A DNA stretch of 59,572 bases. It comes from Clostridia bacterium (GTDB lineage: Bacteria > Bacillota > Clostridia > Oscillospirales > CAG-272). The stretch covers positions 1 through 59,572 of the forward strand of contig JAFVTS010000005.1 in the NCBI GenBank assembly GCA_017503105.1, read 5' to 3'. Position 1 is the stretch's first letter, and every line of letters begins with the position of its first letter. This document shows positions 1-6,100 of the stretch, piece by piece. A program made the translations under genes and the position numbers. The notes under the pieces were generated by a model. It searched no databases. It saw only the letters and a list, made by a program, of their open reading frames with translations, and was not told the DNA's origin.

Positions 1-76
1 AAATCATTATCACGTACAACTTTTCGGACACGCCCACACCCCATAAGATAACACCCGAAACAACAAATGAAACAGA

Positions 77-100
77 AAGGCAGATAACCGCTGCCTTTTC
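77..100. terminator. Probable intrinsic terminator at the left edge
   Basis: AAAGGCAG is followed by a short loop and CTGCCTTTT, giving a small stem with a U-tract in the plus direction. It would close a transcript entering from the left. Confidence 0.45.
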
Positions 101-144
101 TCATAATAAAGGTTCGTACATTGACCCCGCTGGCGCACCAAAAC

Positions 145-175
145 AAAAAGACCAAGCCTCGCGCTTGGTCTTTTT
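145..175. terminator. Bidirectional intrinsic terminator (repeat copy 1)
   Basis: AAAAAGACCAAGC and GCTTGGTCTTTTT form a perfect 13-bp stem around a 5-nt loop, with A- and T-runs on either side. The same stem core recurs at 342-358. Confidence 0.75.
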
Positions 176-217
176 GCTTTGGTGCGTCGGAGGGGACGAG
201 AAGCGACGCGGGAGTGA
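151..217. repeat. Dispersed repeat element A, copy 1
   Basis: About 67 bp (CCAAGCCTCGCGCTTGGTC, a T-run, TGCGTCGG, GGGGAC, GAAGCGACG, GGGAGTGAA) are repeated almost unchanged at 341-409. The element includes a terminator stem. Confidence 0.7.
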
Positions 218-340
218 ATGACAGCCTAAACGGCTGTCAGAGCCGCGGCTGACCGAGCGCGTAGTTCGCGCGAGAGTCGAGTCCCTGAAAGATAGAACCG
301 TAGCTATCCTTTTTTTGCATTTTCCCGGAATAGATTTTTT

Positions 341-409
341 GCCAAGCCTTGCGCTTGGTCTTTTTGCTTTGCGTGCGTCGGTGGGGACTCGAAGCGACGT
401 GGGAGTGAA
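341..409. repeat. Dispersed repeat element A, copy 2
   Basis: Second copy of the segment at 151-217, with a few substitutions (CCTTG for CCTCG in the loop, GTGGGGACTC for GAGGGGACGA). The terminator stem CCAAGC/GCTTGG at 342-358 followed by TCTTTTT is kept. Confidence 0.7.
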
Positions 410-419
410 CGGGGCTTTC

Positions 420-482
420 GCATTCGGGCATAAACGAATAAAAAACAGGAGGTACCGTGAAAAAAGACACGGTACCTCTTTT
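420..482. repeat. Dispersed repeat element B, copy 1, with terminator
   Basis: Starts GCATTCGGGCATAAACGAAT and ends in an 11-bp terminator stem (GAGGTACCGTG at 449-459, CACGGTACCTC at 468-478) plus TTTTA. A partial copy lies at 648-690, and a diverged copy with a working terminator lies at 27154-27214 behind the second lyase gene. Confidence 0.65.
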
Positions 483-647
483 ATATTAAATGCGTTTTTT
501 AGGAAGTCAAGGTCGAAAACCTGCGGTTTTCCCCACTTCTATTTAAGTTTTTATTCTATCGCCGTTTCCTTCCTCTCGGTGTATACATATACACCTTCGG
601 GGCGGAGAACGCCGATTTCTGCTCCGAATCCGTTTGCCCCGGCTTCC

Positions 648-690
648 GCATTCGGGCATAAACGAATAAAAAACGAAAGGTACTGTGAAA
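648..690. repeat. Dispersed repeat element B, copy 2 (partial)
   Basis: Begins with the same 20 bases as copy 1 and continues AAAAAAC..AGGTAC.GTGAAA, but the right arm of the terminator stem is missing. Confidence 0.6.
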
Positions 691-753
691 TCTTGTTCAA
701 TACTTTTAATTTTTTATTTTCCTTCCTTTTCGGCTTACCCCAAAACGTTCTTT

Positions 754-1737
754 TCAAAGGCCCAAATTCAGCGCATTCATAATATCGACCGCAGGAGAAG
801 GTAATCTTCCAAGGTAATCCGGTCCTATGTTGAGAAGCAAATTGGCGCCGCAGATACGGCATTTTTCATATATCTCGCGCACACGCTCGGGAGATTTCCA
901 ATTATTATCAAAAGATTTATAGCCCCAAGTATCATTCAACGTTATGGGAGATTCCACAAGATCATCCGTATAAGTTACGGGTAGCTTGTTGTCACCGAGA
1001 GAAAGATAATCACCAAGGCCGTTTCCTATCCGCGAGTTCACCAGACAATTCGGTTGGTATTTCTTTACCATATCAAAAAGATCTCTTGAATAATACTCAG
1101 GAAGACCGAAGGGCGTGTCAAACCAAATCAAGCAGAGCTCGCCGTAGTTGGTCAGAATTTCTTTTACCTGCGGCTTTATCTTTTTCTCGTAGCAAATATT
1201 ATAATCTTTAACCGAACGGTTGGGATAATCCCAATCATTATCCCAACTCATTCCGGGATCGCCGTTTACGCCCCGATTATTTGAATGATAAAATCTCATA
1301 TCATATCCTCCGCCGTGAGGTTCGTGCCAATCTATATTTTGTGAGTAATAAAGACCGAGCTTCATATCATATTTTCGGCAAGCCTCGGCAAGCTCTCCGA
1401 TAACGTCTCTGCCAAACGGCGTTGCATCAACAACATTATATCGGTCTACCTTGGAATGAAAAAGCGCAAAACCGTCGTGGTGCTTCGAAGTGACCACGAT
1501 ATATTTCATCCCTGCCGCCTTCGCCGTTAACACCCACTCCTCGGCATCGAAATATATCGGATTGAAAATATGCGCAAGCTTTTCGTACTCTTTGTTTGGA
1601 ATTTCATATTTTGACATTATCCATTCGCCAATATAATCCATTCTTTTGCCTTTCCATTCTCCGCCAAGAACGGAATAAAGACCCCAATGGATCATCATTC
1701 CGGCTCGAGCCTGCTTAAACCATTCCTTATTTGTCAT
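754..1737 (-). CDS. Alpha-L-fucosidase, GH29, short form
   Basis: Predicted GH29 alpha-L-fucosidase (327 aa) removing terminal fucose from glycans. The N-terminus carries the family block A-R-A-G-M-M-I-H-W-G (residues 10-19), then Y-I-V-V-T-S-K-H-H-D-G-F, and C-L-I-W-F-D-T-P-F-G, where Asp207 is the expected catalytic nucleophile. There is no signal peptide, so it probably acts on imported oligosaccharides. The protein stops just after L-L-L-N-I-G-P-D, at the end of the barrel, and lacks the C-terminal beta-sandwich that makes most GH29 enzymes 400-500 aa or more. The start is set at 1737, where GGAGG sits 8 nt upstream; an in-frame codon at 1761 has no such site. It is divergent from the AraC gene at 1881, which is its likely regulator. 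Confidence 0.9.
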   Translation of the reverse strand: MTNKEWFKQARAGMMIHWGLYSVLGGEWKGKRMDYIGEWIMSKYEIPNKEYEKLAHIFNPIYFDAEEWVLTAKAAGMKYIVVTSKHHDGFALFHSKVDRYNVVDATPFGRDVIGELAEACRKYDMKLGLYYSQNIDWHEPHGGGYDMRFYHSNNRGVNGDPGMSWDNDWDYPNRSVKDYNICYEKKIKPQVKEILTNYGELCLIWFDTPFGLPEYYSRDLFDMVKKYQPNCLVNSRIGNGLGDYLSLGDNKLPVTYTDDLVESPITLNDTWGYKSFDNNWKSPERVREIYEKCRICGANLLLNIGPDYLGRLPSPAVDIMNALNLGL

Positions 1738-1745
1738 AATGTTTT

Positions 1746-1750
1746 CCTCC
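1746..1750 (-). promoter_or_regulatory. Ribosome site that sets the fucosidase start
   Basis: On the minus strand GGAGG precedes the ATG at 1737 by 8 nt. This favours that start over the in-frame codon at 1761. Confidence 0.8.
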
Positions 1751-1799
1751 CGAATTGTCAAAGTTACGGTTGAAAAACCGTATTTTGTGTGATATAATA

Positions 1800-1828
1800 A
1801 TTATAACATTCAAGCGCTTTGATGTAAA
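1800..1828 (-). promoter_or_regulatory. Fucosidase promoter with CcpA-like (cre) operator in the spacer
   Basis: On the minus strand TTTACA (1823-1828) and TATAAT (1800-1805) are exactly 17 nt apart. The spacer side contains TCAAAGCGCTTGAA (1809-1822). This matches 12 of 14 positions of the catabolite-responsive consensus TGWAARCGYTWNCW, so repression by CcpA or another LacI-family protein is plausible. The site is predicted by eye only. Confidence 0.65.
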
Positions 1829-1880
1829 TATCAAAAATGTTTCTGTTTTATACTAAAATTGACTTTTTTGGGGGAACGAA

Positions 1881-2591
1881 ATGAACACCTTGAGGCTTCT
1901 TGCTTTCGGTCGCAAAATTTCAACCGAACCGTGGTATATCAATAAGAGCCACGCGGTAAACCGATTATATTACGTTAATTCGGGTACTGCCGTGATTCAT
2001 CTCGCAACAAAAGAATATACTTTGAGCGCAAATAAATTTTATATAATACCGCAGTGCGCAAGTTTTAAACCTGCCGTTGCGAAGAGCTTTGACCATACGT
2101 TTTTTGATTATTACAGTTCTGATATTCTCGCACCGAATCAAATTTACGAATTCGATTCGGCTTTTTGCGGCGGAAGTTATTTTTTCAAATTTATCAATAC
2201 TTTGCTGCCGATGAATAAAAAAGAAAGCCTTATCGGCGGAGCAGAAAAGTTGCTTGCGGGCTTTTTATCTGTTCTTGAGGCATCGGGTGCTGAGTTTTTG
2301 TATGTAAATAACGATGCAATCAAATTTGCCGTAGAAATAATTCACAAAAAATACGCGAATATAACTTGTAAAAGTCTTGCGGAAGAGATACACCTTAACG
2401 AGAGTTATTTTATAAGACTGTTTCATAAAACACTGGGATTATCTCCAATGAAATATATAAGAGCTTGCCGTATCTTGGAGGGCAAAGAGTTAATTCGCAA
2501 CGGGCTCAGTGCTAAAGCTGCATCTGAAAAATGCGGATATTCTTCAGTAACCGCTTTTTACAGAGCGATCAAAGCAGACAAGCTGTGCTGA
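1881..2591 (+). CDS. AraC-family transcriptional regulator
   Basis: A 236-aa regulator with an N-terminal cupin-like sensor half (about residues 25-110, with the A-V-I-H-L...I-I-P-Q pattern of AraC ligand-binding domains) and a C-terminal double helix-turn-helix (about 150-236: L-A-E-E-I-H-L-N-E-S-Y-F-I-R-L-F-H, then the second helix pair with K-C-G-Y-S-S-V-T-A-F-Y-R). GGGGGAACGAA precedes the ATG. It is divergent from the GH29 gene with 143 bp between them. In this family that arrangement usually means the regulator controls the neighbouring carbohydrate gene, probably in response to a sugar. The inducer is not predictable. Confidence 0.9.
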   Translation: MNTLRLLAFGRKISTEPWYINKSHAVNRLYYVNSGTAVIHLATKEYTLSANKFYIIPQCASFKPAVAKSFDHTFFDYYSSDILAPNQIYEFDSAFCGGSYFFKFINTLLPMNKKESLIGGAEKLLAGFLSVLEASGAEFLYVNNDAIKFAVEIIHKKYANITCKSLAEEIHLNESYFIRLFHKTLGLSPMKYIRACRILEGKELIRNGLSAKAASEKCGYSSVTAFYRAIKADKLC

Positions 2592-2663
2592 GCAATATAT
2601 TGCAAAATAAAAAAAGAAGAAATTCGAGAAATTTCAACCCCAAACTCTGATACGCATAATTTT

Positions 2664-2702
2664 AGAGCGGAGATACTGTTTTTTAGTATCTCCGCTCTTT
2701 TT
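2664..2702 (+). terminator. Intrinsic terminator of the AraC gene
   Basis: AGAGCGGAGATACT and AGTATCTCCGCTCT form a perfect 14-bp stem with a 7-nt loop, followed by TTTTT. Confidence 0.9.
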
Positions 2703-2820
2703 AATTCGACTACGCCTAAATAACGCAGAACCTTGGTAAATATTAAAAAATTTCGGCGAAGTATAGGGTAAAATTCGCCTCTCAAAACCTTGTGTGCTCG
2801 ACTCCGCTACGGCTATGCAA

Positions 2821-2850
2821 AACTGACACCGCACAAAAGCGGTGTCAGTT
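2821..2850 (-). terminator. Probable terminator of the SGNH / small-peptide transcript
   Basis: AACTGACACCGC and GCGGTGTCAGTT form a perfect 12-bp stem with a 6-nt loop. On the minus strand it is followed by a short T-run (TTTTG). Confidence 0.65.
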
Positions 2851-2949
2851 CGTTGCTTAATTTTAAATTATCTGCCTGCACGAGTCTTTTTAAACCGTCC
2901 GCGCAGATCGGGACAGTTCAAAAAGACAAAGCAGCGTAGAATATTGCTC

Positions 2950-3135
2950 TTATGATTCGTAGTTATTTAGAGAAGTTGTCGGCATATATTGAAAACTTAC
3001 AAGATTGTAACTGTCTTCGTTAAAAGAATTTATGCCTATCGGAGTTCTGTCGGTTTCAAGATACTCGCCGCTTGTGAGAATAAGATCTTCACACTTATGA
3101 AGCTCTATTTCGATAAAATTATATACTTTTTTCAT
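2950..3135 (-). CDS. Small protein with D-L-I-L-T-S-G motif, behind the SGNH gene
   Basis: A 61-aa predicted protein starting M-K-K-V-Y with D-L-I-L-T-S-G at residues 17-23 and a polar tail. AGAGGTGA lies just upstream of the ATG at 3135, which starts only 17 bp after the stop of the giant secreted SGNH protein, so the two are probably cotranscribed and perhaps translationally coupled. There is no signal peptide or membrane segment. It resembles the 54-aa product at 51252-51416 (M-K-K-Y, D-V-I-R-T-S-G at residues 19-25), which sits in the same position behind another giant secreted protein. I recall similar short M-K-K-Y...T-S-G proteins in gut Clostridia but know no function. A peptide precursor is one possibility and is purely inference. 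Confidence 0.6.
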   Translation of the reverse strand: MKKVYNFIEIELHKCEDLILTSGEYLETDRTPIGINSFNEDSYNLVSFQYMPTTSLNNYES

Positions 3136-3152
3136 CTTTTCACCTCTTTCAC

Positions 3153-6100
3153 TCACTCTTCGGAAAAGATAGGTTCAAGCACCTCGATAACCTTAAGTGC
3201 CATAGAATAGAAGCCTATATCGTTGGGATGCGTTCCGTCGACGGCAACCTCTCTGCCCGAGAATTCGGTGAGATCGTCACCCGAGAGGAAGTAAACGTTT
3301 TCGTCGCCTCTTGCGATTGCGTTATCGTAGGTTGCCTTTGCGGTCTTGTATCTTGAGCTGCCCGTATGACCTACATTAGGACGAGTCATAATGAGTATCG
3401 GAAGATCGGGTGCCGCCTCGCGAAGAGCCAAGAAGAGTCTTTCGTGAGTTTCGGCATAATGGGCATCGCTGTTAGCGTTGTGGTCGTAGTCGTAAACGAA
3501 CATCTCCATCTGATCGACTATGCTCACAAGGTAATCTATCATAGCCTGCTCTGCTCTGCAGCTTCCCGAGAAGCCGAGGTTAACGAAATCGGCTCCAAGC
3601 GCTCTTGAAACGATGTTCTCGTAAGCAAGTCCCGGTCTTGAAGGGCTTGCGCCCTGCGTAATAGACGAGCCGTAGAAGTATATAGCTTTATCGGTCTTGT
3701 AAGCCGCCGCCTCTTCAAGCGTAGCATCACTTTCAACGCCTATCTCAATAGAATATACGCCTGCGTAGTTAGGCATATTGATAGTGTAATCGTAAAGCTC
3801 GCCCGAAACGGGTATCACAGCCTCGTATCCGTTCTTCATACCGAACGGCGGAACGAACGAACCCACGAACGTCTCCTGTCCGTTTACGGTTGCGTAGAGA
3901 TCGAATCCTGACATACCCAAAAGAGATGTTTTATCTCCGCCGCCTACGCTGTGCATAGAAACCTTGATAGCAACGTACTTACTGTCAGTTTTGAAGCGGA
4001 CTCTTCCGCCTGCGGTATTATCGTAAAGACTGTGCACGCCCTCGCCAACACCGGGCTTCACCGTGTTTGCTTCATCTCTTACAGCCGCGGCTACACTCTC
4101 GGGAAGCCTAACGAAGCGATCACCCTCTCTGAATACACCGTAGATCTTCATCGGATTCGTTGCTTCTTCGGGATTTATCCACTCGATATTCGAGGTATCC
4201 TCTTCGCCGTATTTGCTAAGCTCGACGTTTGTACCGACGGTAGACGTATCTATCATAGTATCGGGATCGTATACGACGTTTTCCTTACCTGCAAATATTT
4301 CTTCGATCTTGTCGCCAATTACCTTAGCTATTGAATAAATGGCAACGTGGGTGGGCATCTCACCTGTGGCAAAGGTGTCAGTTCCGCAATACTTGACAAG
4401 CTCGTTACCCGAAATGAAGTAAACGTTCTCGTCGCCGCTCGCGATGGCACTCGTATAGGTTGCGTAAGGAATATCGAAACTTGCGTGTCCGGGTACGGCG
4501 TAGCTTGCCGCCTTTGTGGTTATAATGATAGGAAGGTCGGGGCGGCTTGCTCTTATTTTGTCAAAGAAGCTCTTGTGTGTAGCCTCGAGATGAGCGGCAT
4601 CAACGCCCCAGCCGTAGTCGTATACGAACATCGACATATCGAGCGATGCGATGTATTCCGCCATCTTTTCCTGTCCGAGAGTGCAGTTTTCAAATCCGAG
4701 ATTTACGTAATCGGAATCGAATCTTCTTGCGATCAAGGAAGGATAGGTAATGCCGGGACGTGCCGCGCCGAGTCCCTGCGTTGTAGCGCCGCCGTAGAAG
4801 ACGATGGGAGAGGTCCTCTCGTATTCGTAGGTAGGTACGTCAATGTACGAGCCTTCGATAAGACCGATATATATCTTCTTTACGTTTACAAAGCTCGGAA
4901 GATTTAATGTGTAATCGTGGATCTCGGAGCTGTACCAATTCTTATAACCCTCAAATACCGTCTTGCCAACGGTACTGTTTGCGGGGATGATAGTGGTTGC
5001 AAAGGTATATTCGCCTCCGGAATTTCTTCTGTAAACGTCAACACCCGTCGTGCCTGTAAGGGGCATATCCGAATATCCCTCGACCGTGTCAGTTTCGATA
5101 TGAACTGCAACGTAGGGGCTGTTTGTGGTGAAGCGTATTCTGCCGCCTGCGGTATCCCTGCTTGCCGCCAATACGTCCTCACCGATAGCGCTTGCCGCAC
5201 TCTCGGGCATACGGACGAGGTAATTGCCTTCACGCACGACACCGTAAAGCTCGAAGCGCTCGTCGTTTTCTACGTCGAAGAATTTAAGACCTTCAACGTC
5301 GGTGATATTCGTTTCGATCTTGAAGTTCGGGTCAACGTCGGAAATGTCACCCGAGTCCGAGTCACCGGACTGATCGTTTTTAGCTTCTTCCTTATAGGTC
5401 ATAACGCATTTGTGATAATTGTACATAGCTTTCATAAGATCCTTATGCTCTTCGCTCGCCGTGGAGGAATTCAGCACCATATTCATAACGCTGAGCACGC
5501 TTAAGCGAAGCTCGGTATTGACCGCACTGCCCGTCTTGGTAGTAAGAGATACTACTCTGTGATATACATCCGGGCGGATACCGCTTAGCACGACGTACTT
5601 ATTTCCCTTTTCATCGACAAGGGGTATCTGGCTTGCTGCGGAGTCGGTCATATTGTTGAAGTTGACCTTCGTGCCGCTGTAATCAAAGTATATCTTGAGC
5701 TTCGTTCCCGAAACGAGAACCAAAGACGCGCTGATATTTTCAAGCTCCGAGGCACTTCCCGTATAGGTAAGCTCGGGGGCGAGTCCTGTGGAATCCACAA
5801 AAACGGAAGAGAGATTGATCTCGACATCCTTGTTTGCAAGATCGTCTAAATCAATGTCGTAATTATAATCATTCTTTGTTGCAAAGTACTTTTGCGCGTA
5901 TGCACCGTAATTCAAAAGCGCCTTTGCCATATTGACGATATAAGCCTTGTTAGGATACAATTCTATAAGCTCAAGCGCGTAGTCCCTGACCGAGGTCGTG
6001 TACTCACCGCCAAGGAGTGCGCCGTCCTTGTAGAATTTGATGCTTACGGGCTTTGTCATATCAATAGAATCTACCGTTTGTCTAACGATATAATAGCCGT

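Larger units (their letters stand above)
1..753. other. Intergenic region rich in dispersed repeats and terminators
   Basis: I see no convincing gene here. The open frames across it lack ribosome sites and run through palindromes. It holds a hairpin at 77-100, two near-identical terminator-containing segments (about 151-217 and 341-409), and two copies of a second element starting GCATTCGGGCATAAACGAAT (about 420-460 and 648-690). The left boundary may contain the 3' end of an upstream transcript, but nothing recognisable is translated. Confidence 0.6.
2592..2949. other. Intergenic region between convergent genes
   Basis: Contains two strong hairpins (2664-2702 and 2821-2850) that end the AraC transcript and the opposing SGNH/small-peptide transcript. 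I see no gene with a ribosome site here. Confidence 0.6.

Noticed and set aside
85-140. Sequence ending GGCGCACCA with a GGTTCG upstream, resembling a tRNA 3' end
   Set aside because: No matching acceptor, anticodon or T-arm can be built around it.
315-862. Open frames in the left repeat region
   Set aside because: They read through terminator palindromes and dispersed repeats, and lack ribosome sites.
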